Below, in pieces: positions 8,204 to 17,241 of a stretch of DNA of 35,323 nt; position 1 is the stretch's first letter, and every line of letters begins with the position of its first letter. The position numbers were made by a program, and so were the translations under genes. Below the pieces are notes generated by a model. That model searched no databases and was not told the DNA's origin. It saw only the letters and a list, made by a program, of their open reading frames with translations. The stretch is from Burkholderia sp. (GTDB lineage: Bacteria; Pseudomonadota; Gammaproteobacteria; Burkholderiales; Burkholderiaceae), in assembly GCA_031253835.1 (NCBI GenBank), contig JAIRVP010000038.1, forward strand, positions 1 through 35,323, in the 5' to 3' direction.

Positions 8204-9073
8204 CTACGCGCACGCCGCGCCACGCGCGGGCAGGTCGACGACCGATTGCATGAACCGCTGATCGACCGTTGCGGCGATGCGCTGGGCCGTTTCGTACAAC
8301 GCCGCGCCGATCTGCCTGACCGACAGTGCGCCCGCTTCACCCGATTGCGCCAGGTACGGGCACGCGAGGATCGCGATGGCCGATCCCGACTTGTCGATGA
8401 TCGGCGTCGCGATATCGGTGATGCCGGGGATTCGCTCGTTGGGGCGGCAGAGATAGCCGTCGACCAGATGGGAGGGCACCCCTTCATCGCCGGGCGGCAG
8501 GTTGCGCGACCCGACATCGTGCCCGTCGGCGCGCGACAACCGGGCACGCACGTCGTCGTCCTGAAACGCCAGGTACAGCTCGCCCGCCGCGCTGCCGTGC
8601 AGCGGCACGCGCGTCCCGACGCGGACCGCGACGTTCCATTCCGTTTCGGCGCCGGCCGTTGCGATGACGATCATCGTGTCGCCGTCGAATACCGCCAGGT
8701 AGCACGACTGGACCGTCTGCAATGCGAACTGTTGCAGCAGCGGCGTGACGAGCGCGCCCAGCGATCGGGTGGGCGCATGATGCTGCCCGAGAAAGTAGAG
8801 CTTCATGGTCAGCGCGTACCGGTCGTAGCGATCGACCCGGTAGATGTAACCGCGGTCCTCGAGCACCTGCATCATCCGGTACAGCTCGCTTCGGCTGCGC
8901 TTCAACGCGCGGCAGATGTCCGCCTGCGCCATGCCGTACTGGCGATCGATGAGCAGCTCGAGGATATCGAGGCCCTTCTCCAGCGCCGGGGCGCGATAGC
9001 TGGTCTTCTTCTTGAGTCCCGGGCTGTCGGGAGGATCGACCGGGTCCGTGTCGGGATTCCGCATATGCCACAT
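8204..9073 (-). CDS. IclR family transcriptional regulator
   Basis: 289 residues from 9073, or 286 from the ATG at 9064. AGAGG lies very close to the first ATG and about 11 nt from the second, so the start is open. An N-terminal winged helix-turn-helix spans about 28-90 (YRAPALEKGLDILELL, MAQADICRALKRSRSELYRMM). An IclR effector domain of about 170 residues follows, including PLHGSAAGELYLAF and ITDIATPIIDKSGSAIAILA. Members sense small metabolites, often aromatic or organic acids, and usually act on neighbouring or divergent catabolic genes. No catabolic operon is adjacent. The lyase about 300 bp downstream in the same direction is a possible target, but that unit has its own promoter and GntR regulator. 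Confidence 0.9.
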   Translation of the reverse strand: MWHMRNPDTDPVDPPDSPGLKKKTSYRAPALEKGLDILELLIDRQYGMAQADICRALKRSRSELYRMMQVLEDRGYIYRVDRYDRYALTMKLYFLGQHHAPTRSLGALVTPLLQQFALQTVQSCYLAVFDGDTMIVIATAGAETEWNVAVRVGTRVPLHGSAAGELYLAFQDDDVRARLSRADGHDVGSRNLPPGDEGVPSHLVDGYLCRPNERIPGITDIATPIIDKSGSAIAILACPYLAQSGEAGALSVRQIGAALYETAQRIAATVDQRFMQSVVDLPARGAACA

Positions 9074-9149
9074 TGCCTCTGGAATTCAGCTCATTCACGC
9101 CACGCCGGCATGACCTGCGTCGCATCCGCACGCCTGCGCCGACCGGCCG

Positions 9150-9476
9150 TCAACTTGCCTCCGGCCACCACGGCTGCGGTGTTTCCCGGATCAGGTAGTC
9201 GTCGAGGTTCTTGCCGGCCAGCCACCGGGGACGTGCGCCCTTCCCCGACCATGAGCGGCCCGTGTTCGGGTCGTAGTATTTCGCCGGTGCCTTCTGTTGC
9301 CGCGCCTTGATGAAGCCCGCCGCACGCAGCAGTTCGATTTCGGTGATGCTGAACTGCCGGACGTGCTCGGCAATCTCCTTGAGCCGGGCCTGCTTCTCCT
9401 TCTGCCGGACTTCTTCGACGATCAGGTTCAGTTGACCCAGTTGCTGTTGCAGTTCGCGAATGGTGGGACTTTTCAT
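9150..9476 (-). CDS. H-NS family nucleoid-associated protein
   Basis: 108 residues, typical of the short Burkholderia H-NS-like proteins. The N-terminal half (MKSPTIRELQQQLGQLNLIVEEVRQ and on to about 45) is a charged heptad-rich oligomerisation coiled coil. The C-terminal part (YYDPNTGRSWSGKGARPRWL, about 67-86) is the DNA-binding motif of the H-NS superfamily. Such proteins bind AT-rich DNA and silence acquired genes, often including surface polysaccharides and adhesins. The gene sits just downstream of the EPS operon and within 6 kb of the AT-rich adhesin/recombinase region. Control of either is a plausible inference only. A terminator-like hairpin separates it from the EPS operon, so it probably has its own promoter. 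Confidence 0.9.
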   Translation of the reverse strand: MKSPTIRELQQQLGQLNLIVEEVRQKEKQARLKEIAEHVRQFSITEIELLRAAGFIKARQQKAPAKYYDPNTGRSWSGKGARPRWLAGKNLDDYLIRETPQPWWPEAS

Positions 9477-9548
9477 GTGACTCGTTCAGGAGAGGCTCGA
9501 CCGGTTGCCGTTCGACCGCGCGCGACACGGCGCGGCGTCGAATGCGGG

Positions 9549-9568
9549 AAAAAAGGCGGAACACCCGC
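9549..9568 (-). terminator. Possible weak intrinsic terminator of the EPS operon
   Basis: Directly after the pyruvyl transferase stop, the minus strand reads GCGG, a five-base loop, CCGC, C and then six T (9549-9554). The stem is only four G/C pairs, so the hairpin is weak, but the position and T-run fit the end of the long operon. Confidence 0.4.
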
Positions 9569-10864
9569 TCACGACGGCTGGATCGCCTGGATCACGCCGC
9601 GCAGATTCCTGCATGACGCCTCCTTGACGCGCGGCAGCGCCGCATGCACCTGGTCGCGCAGTTGCGGAAGCTCCGACACAAAACGGTCGAGCACCGCCGC
9701 CAGGCGCGTGGCGCGCATCGCTTCGTCGGGTTTCAACAGGAAGGTGTCCGGCAGTCCGAAATGACTGAACAGCCCCTGGAACTTGTCCTGGTAGGTCAGC
9801 GCCGCGACAGGCACGCCCATGCCCAGGCTGGCGATCGCGAGGTGCATGCGGCCGGTCACCACGCCGTCGACCTGCCCCGAGATGGCCTTCAGCTCGGCCG
9901 CCGACATGCGGGCGCGCGGGTAGCACAGCCGGTCGCTCATCGTCGCGGCCAATGCATCGTGCAGCGGCTCGAGACAGGTATCGTCGCCGTCGCGGCCGCG
10001 ATAGTCGTGAGACAGCAGGACGATGCTGACGCGATGCCGCGCCGCGAGCCCGAGCAGCGCCTCCTGCGCCGACGCGACGAGCGCGGCGATATCCGCGTCG
10101 CTGGCCTGGCGGATCAGCATCGGGTGCAGGTTGAATGCGATCACGACATCGCCGGCCGCGCGCCGCGACTCGACCCACGACGCCGTGCGCCTGACGCACT
10201 CCGACGCGTCGTCCGGCTGAAGCATGAACGCGGAATCCGCGACGAGCTCCGCGGGCGCCGAACTGAAACGCCTGAATCGGTCGAGCGACACGCCGTCGCG
10301 GACATTGACCAGCAGCCGCGCGTCGATTTGATCGAATGCATGCCTCAGTTGCCGGTACGGCCGGCGGTTGAAGCTGAAGCCGAGAATCGTGCCGGCCACG
10401 CCGCGCCTGACCAGCAGGTCGGCCGTTGCCAGCAACCGCAGCGACGTCATCGGCGAATAGTAGCCGTCCATCACGTCGGCGCCGATGACGACCACCGCGC
10501 TCGGCCGCAATGCGGCCAGCCGTTCGACGGTGTCCATCAGGCGCCACGGCTCGCGCCATGCGTCGACCGCCTGAAAGCCGAGCCGGGTCGCGGCGTCCGC
10601 CGCCTCCGGCGTGGCCGTGACGACCGACACCTTCAACGCGCCATTGGCAACGCGCAACCGCTCGACGACCGCGCGCAGCATCGCCTCGTCGCCCTTCGAA
10701 CCGACCAGCGTCCACGGATCGCACGGCAGGACCAGCAGATGGGCACCGGGCGCTGCAGCGTCGTCCGCGGCACGCCGTGCGGCCTCGCGACGCCATTGCA
10801 TGGTCAGTCGCGTGACATACAGCCACACGCGCAGCCGCTGCTTCAGGTCGGCCAGTTTCGACAT
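9569..10864 (-). CDS. Polysaccharide pyruvyl transferase family protein
   Basis: 431 residues from the ATG at 10864, with GGGGA 8 nt upstream; longer starts at 10906 or 10913 lack support. Features of the WcaK/CsaB pyruvyl transferase family include VVIGADVMDGYYS near 115-127, then a C-terminal SGQVDGVVTGRMHLAIASLG with the conserved G-R-x-H near the donor site, and PVAALTYQDKFQGLFSHFGL. The enzyme should move pyruvate from phosphoenolpyruvate to a sugar of the EPS repeat unit, forming an acidic ketal. It is the last gene of the EPS operon, 45 bp after a glycosyltransferase. It predicts an anionic, pyruvylated polymer. The sugar modified cannot be deduced. Confidence 0.85.
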   Translation of the reverse strand: MSKLADLKQRLRVWLYVTRLTMQWRREAARRAADDAAAPGAHLLVLPCDPWTLVGSKGDEAMLRAVVERLRVANGALKVSVVTATPEAADAATRLGFQAVDAWREPWRLMDTVERLAALRPSAVVVIGADVMDGYYSPMTSLRLLATADLLVRRGVAGTILGFSFNRRPYRQLRHAFDQIDARLLVNVRDGVSLDRFRRFSSAPAELVADSAFMLQPDDASECVRRTASWVESRRAAGDVVIAFNLHPMLIRQASDADIAALVASAQEALLGLAARHRVSIVLLSHDYRGRDGDDTCLEPLHDALAATMSDRLCYPRARMSAAELKAISGQVDGVVTGRMHLAIASLGMGVPVAALTYQDKFQGLFSHFGLPDTFLLKPDEAMRATRLAAVLDRFVSELPQLRDQVHAALPRVKEASCRNLRGVIQAIQPS

Positions 10865-10909
10865 GTTCGATTCCCCAGTGTGATTCGATGATTTCGGTGG
10901 ATGCATCCG

Positions 10910-12127
10910 TCACGCGTGCGCCGCAACCGGCCGCCGCCGGAGCGTCTCGCGCAGGACGCCCAGCTGCGTTTCGTGCCAGGCCAGCGCGGCATCGCGCGCG
11001 GCCGCTCCCTGTGCGACACGCTGCGCGCGGTCCGTCGCGAGCCGGACGACTGCATCCGAAAAGCCCTGCGGATCGCCGTCCCGCACGACGGTCACGCCGC
11101 GCAGGTCATGTTCGCCGAGGCCGCGCGCGCCGGTCCGCGTGCTGACGATCGGCACGCCGAGCGCCATGCTCTCGAGCAGCTTGATGTTGATGCCGGTGCC
11201 GAGCAGCATCGGATTGATCGATATCGGCGCACTCGCGAACGCGTCGCCCAGCTCGGCGACGATGCCGCGCTTGACGATGTGCGGCCCGTCCGGCACGGCC
11301 GCGGCAATCGTGCCGGCGAGATGCAGGCGAAACGCCGGCAGCCGCGCCACGACATGCGGCAGGATCTCATCGACGAAGTACTTCACGGCATCGCGGTTCG
11401 GCTGGTTGTCGCTGCCGAGGAAGGTCGCGTCCGCATGCCCGGCGCAGTCCACCTGCGGCGGAAACGCCAGCAGGTGACTCAGGACCGCGACCGACGGCGT
11501 GTCGCCGCCACCGAGGCGCGCCGCCAGCACGTCGCCTTCCTCGGCCTGGATGGCCAGCGCGACGTGCGCACGGCGCAATCCGTCGCATTCCCGCTCCGGC
11601 GGAATCGAAAACATGTAGCGCTTCGCGCCGGGGCGGCCGATGAACGGCACGTGCCGGTCCGCGAAGATGTCGTGGGTGTCGACGACCTTCACGACCGTAT
11701 CGGGAAACGCATCGAGCGCACGCGAATAGAACACGTACTCGACGAACACGGCATCGAATGCGTGGCGGTGCTGCAGCGCGCGCAACTGCGCGGAGAAGCT
11801 GTCGCTGAACAGTTCGTCGAGCCCCGTGTAATACGCATGCCGGCTGCCGGCCGCCTTCGCGGCGAGGCGCCGCACGAGCCACGCGCCCCGCTTGAGCCGA
11901 TAGCGCGCGAGCGCCACGCCCGCACGACGCAATACCGACACGCGGTCGGCGCCGAACTCGTCGCGATGCGCGTCGAGATCCATGCCGCCCGTCTGGCGCG
12001 ACTCGAGATAGACGAAGTGCACGTCGCAGCCGAGCGACCTGACCGCCCGCGCGAGATTCAGGACGCGACTGCGGTTGCCGGCATTGACGGGAAACAGCGG
12101 AATGGGCGAAACGATGGCGACTTTCAT
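10910..12127 (-). CDS. GT-B glycosyltransferase (family 4-like)
   Basis: 405 residues from the ATG at 12127, which overlaps the stop of the DUF4838 gene as ATGA; the open frame continues to 13117 but that part is antisense-type sequence. The start MKVAIVSPIPLFPVNAGNRS is the classical first strand and glycine loop of GT-B enzymes. The C-terminal half carries ATFLGSDNQPNRDAVKYF and a nucleotide-sugar site (PMLLGTGINIKLLESMALG, then VPIVSTRTGARGL) in which E-S-M-A-L-G is the donor-binding block. It should add one sugar to the lipid-linked EPS repeat unit on the cytoplasmic face. The sugar is unknown. Confidence 0.87.
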   Translation of the reverse strand: MKVAIVSPIPLFPVNAGNRSRVLNLARAVRSLGCDVHFVYLESRQTGGMDLDAHRDEFGADRVSVLRRAGVALARYRLKRGAWLVRRLAAKAAGSRHAYYTGLDELFSDSFSAQLRALQHRHAFDAVFVEYVFYSRALDAFPDTVVKVVDTHDIFADRHVPFIGRPGAKRYMFSIPPERECDGLRRAHVALAIQAEEGDVLAARLGGGDTPSVAVLSHLLAFPPQVDCAGHADATFLGSDNQPNRDAVKYFVDEILPHVVARLPAFRLHLAGTIAAAVPDGPHIVKRGIVAELGDAFASAPISINPMLLGTGINIKLLESMALGVPIVSTRTGARGLGEHDLRGVTVVRDGDPQGFSDAVVRLATDRAQRVAQGAAARDAALAWHETQLGVLRETLRRRPVAAHA

Positions 12128-14436
12128 GAGGCGTTTCCTTTGAACGGAACGGGCGGCGGCGTACCGTCCGGCGCGCGGTGACGAATGGCGACGAAGCCCC
12201 CCACGCGCACGGACTGCCCGCGCGCGAAGCCGACACCGTGGACATAGACGCCTTTCTCGTGATCGGCGTCGTACGCGAACGGGCCGCCCGGGACGGGCAG
12301 CCACCTGAATTGCGCGTCGTCGGGCGTGCGCGCCGGCGTGTCGGTGCGCAGCGTCATCGGCGGGTAGGCGCCGATGCGCACGGCGGCCGCGCCCGCCCCG
12401 CCGCCTTCCGGCACGCGCACCGATGCGTAGAGATCCCAGCGCCCGTCGCGCGGCAGCTTGTCGAGCTTGAGCTGGACCGCCCACGCGCCCGAATCGCCGC
12501 GCATCGCGATCGCGGCGCCGTCGAGCGAACCCGGGTCGGCCACCAGGTGCGCGCTGTCGTAGAGGTTCACGCGCGACACGTCGATCGCGCGCCAGTCGCC
12601 GTCGGCCAGGCCCGCCACGAGCGGCGGCGCGACGACGGGATGCCGGTCGATATCGAGCAATGCGCCCAGTGCCGCGAGATTGCCGCTTTGCCGATACTGA
12701 CGGATGCCGGCTGCCACGATTGCCGCATGGAGACGCGCGCGGCGCGCGCCGACATCGAGGTCCCAGCCGTCCTTCGCCGCACGCGCCGCGTAGCGGTCGC
12801 GCAGGGCCAGGATCACGAAATCGAGCGGCGCGCGTGCCTGGCGCACGCGCGCGCTGCGCACGGCATCGCCGTCGACGGCACGGGCCGCCGCGTCGAAATC
12901 GCGTTCGGACTCGCGGACGAAGTCGTACGTGTACATCGACATGCCGACCGGCGTCTGCTCGGCGAGCACGTCGCCGCTCGCGCGCAGCGCCGCATGCATG
13001 CGGTCGATGTAGCGCATGACGGCCGGGGCCGCCGCACCGTAATAGGCGTCGCAATACTCGCGGACGAGCGCGCGCGGGTCCGCCGCCGGCGTCCACAGCA
13101 TCCGCGCGATCAGCCACACGCGCAGGCTCGCGAATTCACCGCCGCGCGATTGCCAGTCGCCTTCCGCGAAGTAGCCGTCGACGTTCGGCAACGTGGCGAG
13201 CCACGCGATGCTGCGGCCGACCGGATAGAGATTCGGCGTCGGCTGCAGGTAGCCGCCGAAGTTCACGACGTGATCCCAGACGGTGATGTGCCGCGCGATC
13301 GCGTTCCATTGCTTCAGGCCGTCGCGCAGCCGCGCGTTGCGGTCGTCGTTCAGTGCGACGCTGTAGTCGACCTGGATCGTCATCGGATACACGCGAACGT
13401 GATCCGGAACCTGCATGCCGTCCGGCGGCGCGAAGCCCCAGTGATAGGCCGGCATCGCGAAGCGCGCGCCGGGCACCGCGCTCCGCACCTGCGCCGACAC
13501 GTCCCGCACCATGTCGAGAAACGCCGCCGACAGCGCGCCGCCGTGCGCATCGGCAAACGCGCGGCTGGCCGCGTCCGGATCCCAGCCCCAGTCCATGTCG
13601 CGGATGCCGAACCAGATGCGATCCGGATCGGGAAGGCGCTTCAGGCGCTGCACGATCTCGGCGGCCAGGGTGGCGCGAACGTCGGCCGACATCATCGCGA
13701 GTTGCCCGCCTGCAAACCAGGACGGGTGGGCGGCCGCGTAGCGGTCGTGCGGCACGAGCGTCCAGAAGTCGGCGTCGCCATCCCGCGCGAGCCAGCTGCG
13801 ATCCCACATGTCGATCCCGGGCGGGGACGCGCGATACGACGTGCCGTGCGACTCGCCGTTCAGCAGGTTGTGCGCGCGAAACGGCTTGTCCTCGCCTTCC
13901 GCGCTCAACACTTCCCGGTACGCGAAGCGCGGCACCTGCCGGACCGGTGCCGCGTCGACGCGCAACACGGCCTGCCGGGGCACGTCGGTCGCGTCGGGCG
14001 CGAGCCACTTCACGCCGAGCTTGCGGTCGAGCCACCAGTACGCACCGAACAGCGTGCCGCGCGGGGTGTCGCCCGCGATGACGAGGTCGTTGCCGCTGCG
14101 GCAGATGACGAAGCCGTCGCTGCCGAGCCCCGCCGCGTTCGTCGATCCGCATCGCTGCGCCGCGCGCTCGCCGCCGACGACGATGGCTGGCGCCCGGTCC
14201 TGGCCGTCGTCCGACACGGCGAACGACGCCCCGCTGATCCGCGACAGGTAGTCGGCAAGCTCGTCCGCGGCATGGCGCGTGACGGCATCCGCCGCACCGG
14301 CTCGCACGCCGTAGCGCGCGACGCCGTCCTGCGCGAGCAGCACGGGCTGCGCGCCATCCGCGCCGTGCGCGACCAGTGCGCACAGTGCGGCGGCAGCGGC
14401 ATGCAGGACGAAGCGATACGGCCGCACGTGCGTCAT
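12124..14436 (-). CDS. Secreted DUF4838-type protein, putative glycoside hydrolase
   Basis: 770 residues. A signal peptide (VLHAAAAALCALVAHGADGA) ends near residue 29, so it acts outside the cytoplasm. The first domain, about 35-150, resembles the N-terminal domain of family 67 alpha-glucuronidases (AADELADYLSRISGASF, then GTLFGAYWWLDRKLGVKWLAP). A central DUF4838-like region follows, about 180-480 (WTLVPHDRYAAAHPSWF, IWFGIRDMDWGWDPDA, PAYHWGFAPPDG, WDHVVNFGGYLQPTPNLYP). The C-terminal 120 residues look like a beta-sandwich, possibly carbohydrate-binding. The gene overlaps both neighbours by ATGA, so it is made with the glycosyltransferases. Trimming or turnover of the EPS during export is the simplest idea. 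Catalytic residues are not established for this family, so the hydrolase call is inference. Confidence 0.75.
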   Translation of the reverse strand: MTHVRPYRFVLHAAAAALCALVAHGADGAQPVLLAQDGVARYGVRAGAADAVTRHAADELADYLSRISGASFAVSDDGQDRAPAIVVGGERAAQRCGSTNAAGLGSDGFVICRSGNDLVIAGDTPRGTLFGAYWWLDRKLGVKWLAPDATDVPRQAVLRVDAAPVRQVPRFAYREVLSAEGEDKPFRAHNLLNGESHGTSYRASPPGIDMWDRSWLARDGDADFWTLVPHDRYAAAHPSWFAGGQLAMMSADVRATLAAEIVQRLKRLPDPDRIWFGIRDMDWGWDPDAASRAFADAHGGALSAAFLDMVRDVSAQVRSAVPGARFAMPAYHWGFAPPDGMQVPDHVRVYPMTIQVDYSVALNDDRNARLRDGLKQWNAIARHITVWDHVVNFGGYLQPTPNLYPVGRSIAWLATLPNVDGYFAEGDWQSRGGEFASLRVWLIARMLWTPAADPRALVREYCDAYYGAAAPAVMRYIDRMHAALRASGDVLAEQTPVGMSMYTYDFVRESERDFDAAARAVDGDAVRSARVRQARAPLDFVILALRDRYAARAAKDGWDLDVGARRARLHAAIVAAGIRQYRQSGNLAALGALLDIDRHPVVAPPLVAGLADGDWRAIDVSRVNLYDSAHLVADPGSLDGAAIAMRGDSGAWAVQLKLDKLPRDGRWDLYASVRVPEGGGAGAAAVRIGAYPPMTLRTDTPARTPDDAQFRWLPVPGGPFAYDADHEKGVYVHGVGFARGQSVRVGGFVAIRHRAPDGTPPPVPFKGNAS

Positions 14437-15263
14437 TGCCGGGCGATCCGCGACACGCCGGGCGGCAGCGACAGCGGCACGTGGAACTTGCGGTAGAACC
14501 GCCACAGGCTGCGCAGGTGATGCCGTCCCGCACGCGAGACGGGGCTCGCCGCCGACTGCCGCTGATGCTCGTGCACGAGCGTGACGCCCGGCATGCCGAG
14601 CACGCGATAGCCGGCCAGCCAGGTCCGCGCGCACAGATCGACGTCCTCCATGTAGAGGAAATACGATTCGTCCATGCCGCCGAGCGACTCGAACAGGTCG
14701 CGGCGCACCACGAACCCCGTACCCATCACCCATTCGGCGTCGAACGGATTGCCGCACGACCACGCATCGATCATCAGATGCTGGTCCATCCGCGCGCGAA
14801 AGCGGTCCGAGCGGCCGAGCGCGGTACGGCGCGCCAGGATGTCGAGCCAGCTGTAGAACCGGCGTGCCGAGTACTGGCGCCGGCCATCCGGGTATTGCAG
14901 GTCGAGCCCGACGAGCCCCGCTTCCGGGCGTGCGTCGAACAGGTCCAGCACCCTGGCCAGCCCGTTCTCGCTGAAACGCGTATCGGGATTGACCACCAGC
15001 ACGAAGTCGCGCCGGCAGGCGGCCATGCCGAAGTTCACGCCCGAGCCGAAGCCGCGATTGCATGCGGCATGCAACAGCCTCACGCCGCGCGGCAGCTCGC
15101 GTCGCAACCGCGCGTACGAGTCGTCCGGCGACGCATTCTCGACGACGACGATATCGTCGGCGAGCGCGACGCGTAACGACGTCAATGACGCCACGCATCG
15201 TATCGTCAGGTCGGGCGTGCCGTAATTGACGACGATGACGCTGATTCTTCCTTCCGTTTCCAT
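14433..15263 (-). CDS. GT-A glycosyltransferase family 2, rhamnosyltransferase-like
   Basis: 276 residues. It starts METEGRISVIVVNYGTPDL, the typical family 2 nucleotide-binding strand, followed by VVVENASPDDS, NRGFGSGVNFGM and the metal-binding DxD-like VNPDTRF near 92-98. GTGFVVRRDLFESLGGMDES and YMEDVDLCARTWLAGY form the acceptor/base region with the ED dyad. The WbbL-type layout is common for rhamnosyltransferases, but the sugar is not proven. It lies 67 bp after the upstream glycosyltransferase and its end overlaps the DUF4838 start by ATGA. Confidence 0.88.
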   Translation of the reverse strand: METEGRISVIVVNYGTPDLTIRCVASLTSLRVALADDIVVVENASPDDSYARLRRELPRGVRLLHAACNRGFGSGVNFGMAACRRDFVLVVNPDTRFSENGLARVLDLFDARPEAGLVGLDLQYPDGRRQYSARRFYSWLDILARRTALGRSDRFRARMDQHLMIDAWSCGNPFDAEWVMGTGFVVRRDLFESLGGMDESYFLYMEDVDLCARTWLAGYRVLGMPGVTLVHEHQRQSAASPVSRAGRHHLRSLWRFYRKFHVPLSLPPGVSRIARQ

Positions 15264-15330
15264 CGTGATACCCCGCGCCTTGGTTGATTGTGTCGGCCGG
15301 TTTGCCCGGCTCTGTTGGTGGGCGTGCGCG

Positions 15331-16401
15331 TCATCCCGACGCGCCGACCTGCTCGACGAGCTGCCAGAACCTGCTTGCCGATGTGTCCCAGTCGAACCGG
15401 CGGATCTGCTCGCGGCCCCGCGCGACGAGCCCGTCTCGCGATGCGGCCTCCGTGCCGAGCCGGCGCATCGCGACCGCGATGTCGACGACCGACAGCGGAT
15501 TGACGAGCATCGCGGCGGCCCCCGCCACTTCCGGCATCGCCGACACGCTCGACGTCAGTACCGGCACGTCGGACGCCATGGCCTCGAGGATCGGCAGGCC
15601 GAACCCTTCGTACTGCGACACGAACGCGACGAACAGCGCGCCGCGGTACAGCTTCGGCATCGCGTCGTTCGGCAATACCCCCGCGAAGACGAGGCCGTCG
15701 GCGCATCGGTGCTGCGCGGCATGCGCAAGCAGCGCCGGATCGGGTTCGCCGGTCAGCATCAGGCGCACGCCGAGCGGCAGCAGCCCGCTCGCGCCGAACG
15801 CCTCGATCAGCCGGTGCAGGTTCTTGTAGTTGCGCCGGTTGCCCGGATACAGCACGTACGGAAACGGATGGCCGAGCGTGTCGCGGTTGCGCCGGTACGC
15901 CTCGTCGGTGCCGTTGTGGATCACGTGAACGCGCTCCGGCGGCATGCCCGACCAGCGCAGGAATTCGTCGCGCGTGAACTCGGACACGCAGACGATCGCC
16001 GTGCAACGCCGGTACAGCGGCCGGAGGACCGTGTCGTAGTAGAAGCGGTGCGCGCGCGTATAGAAGTGGCGATGCGTGAGGTCGTGCACGACGACGACCG
16101 ACGGAAAGCCGGGCAACGTGGCCGGGACGAACCCGGGATTCCAGAACACCGCGTTGCGGGCCGGCAGCCGCCGCAGCGCCCGGCTCAACGCCAGCGGCGA
16201 CAACGGGTGCGCGACCCCGCCGCCGACCTGCAGCGGGGCGATGCGCACGGTCGACGGCGCGCGCTCGGCGTAGGCCGCCATCACGTTGTAGATGCCGGTG
16301 CCGACCGGCCAGCGCGTGTCGGTGTAGACCGTGAGGGGCGCGCGCCCGGCGCGATCGGTGCGCGCGTCGATGTCCGCCGACGGGGAGAGGATCGTGCTCA
16401 T
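15331..16401 (-). CDS. GT-B glycosyltransferase family 4
   Basis: 356 residues. The N-terminal part has TDTRWPVGTGIYNVM and VVVVHDLTHRHFYTRAHRF. The C-terminal Glyco_transf_1 domain has YVLYPGNRRNYKNLHRLIEAF and the EX7E donor motif in SQYEGFGLPILEAMASDVPV. The order and motifs match mannosyl- or related transferases of EPS and O-antigen clusters. It transfers a sugar from a nucleotide donor to the growing lipid-linked unit in the cytoplasm. It starts 3 bp after the stop of the preceding family 2 transferase, within the operon. Confidence 0.88.
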   Translation of the reverse strand: MSTILSPSADIDARTDRAGRAPLTVYTDTRWPVGTGIYNVMAAYAERAPSTVRIAPLQVGGGVAHPLSPLALSRALRRLPARNAVFWNPGFVPATLPGFPSVVVVHDLTHRHFYTRAHRFYYDTVLRPLYRRCTAIVCVSEFTRDEFLRWSGMPPERVHVIHNGTDEAYRRNRDTLGHPFPYVLYPGNRRNYKNLHRLIEAFGASGLLPLGVRLMLTGEPDPALLAHAAQHRCADGLVFAGVLPNDAMPKLYRGALFVAFVSQYEGFGLPILEAMASDVPVLTSSVSAMPEVAGAAAMLVNPLSVVDIAVAMRRLGTEAASRDGLVARGREQIRRFDWDTSASRFWQLVEQVGASG

Positions 16402-16404
16402 CGT

Positions 16405-17241
16405 TCAGTCCATCCAGCCGAGCAGCCGATGCGACGCGGCGATCCAGTAGTACTTCGCCCGCCGTGGATTGCGGCGCACGCACGACAGCACGCAGCCGGC
16501 CACCGGCCGCGCGATCATGTAGAGGACGTACGGGAGCGGATAGCGGTTGATGCGCAGCACATGCCCGAACCCGCGGTTGTAGCGGCGTCCGCGCGCATAG
16601 GCCTGCTCGTCGAGCACGGCGAGCGGCTCGGGATGATGGACGCGCAGGTGCGGGTCGTAGTCGATCCGGCAGCCGGCCTGCAACGCGCGGACCAGGAAGT
16701 CCACCTCTTCCCCCGCGCCCCAGCGCGAGGTCGCGCCGACGCCCAGGTCGACGTCGAACTGCCCCGCCGCAGTCACGGCGGTCCGGCGCAGGAAGATCGT
16801 GTACGACGTCGCGCACACCCACACGCTGAAGCGGTTCACGGTCTGCGCCGACGTCGCCCACCGACCTTGCGACGGCCGGCCCGCGGCGTCGACGCTCATG
16901 CCCGTCACGCCGTCGATCATCCGGTCGGCCGACAGGCGCGCGGCGATCGCATGCAGCATCCCGGGCCGATACCAGCAGTCGTCGTCGGGAAAGCCGACCA
17001 CGTCGCCCGTCACGGCCTTCAGCCCGACGTTCGTCGCGCGCGACTTGCCCTTCTCCGATCGCAGGTGGACGATCGTCAGCCGGTCGCGATACCGGTCGAC
17101 GATCCGCTCGACGCGGTCGTCCGGATTCTGGTCGACGACGATGACTTCGAGGTCGGCATAGGCCTGCAGCAGCAGCGAATCGAACATGCGCTCGATCTCG
17201 TCGCTGCGGCCGAGCGTCGCCATGATGAGGGAGAATTTCAT
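16405..17241 (-). CDS. GT-A glycosyltransferase family 2
   Basis: 278 residues from the ATG at 17241, which overlaps the polymerase stop by ATGA. The start MKFSLIMATLGRSDEIERMF, VIVVDQNPDDRV, KGKSRATNVGLKAVTGDVVG and the metal-binding FPDDDCW near 90-96 are family 2 hallmarks. The later GAGEEVDFLVRALQAG gives the catalytic acidic pair. A hydrophobic stretch near the C-terminus (LPYVLYMIARPVAGCVL) may hold it at the membrane. It should act on the lipid-linked repeat unit of the EPS; donor unknown. Confidence 0.88.
   Translation of the reverse strand: MKFSLIMATLGRSDEIERMFDSLLLQAYADLEVIVVDQNPDDRVERIVDRYRDRLTIVHLRSEKGKSRATNVGLKAVTGDVVGFPDDDCWYRPGMLHAIAARLSADRMIDGVTGMSVDAAGRPSQGRWATSAQTVNRFSVWVCATSYTIFLRRTAVTAAGQFDVDLGVGATSRWGAGEEVDFLVRALQAGCRIDYDPHLRVHHPEPLAVLDEQAYARGRRYNRGFGHVLRINRYPLPYVLYMIARPVAGCVLSCVRRNPRRAKYYWIAASHRLLGWMD

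Noticed and set aside
12128..13117. N-terminal extension of the glycosyltransferase frame to 13117
   Set aside because: The sequence upstream of 12127 is an arginine-rich shadow of the DUF4838 gene; the ATG at 12127 gives the family N-terminus and the ATGA overlap.
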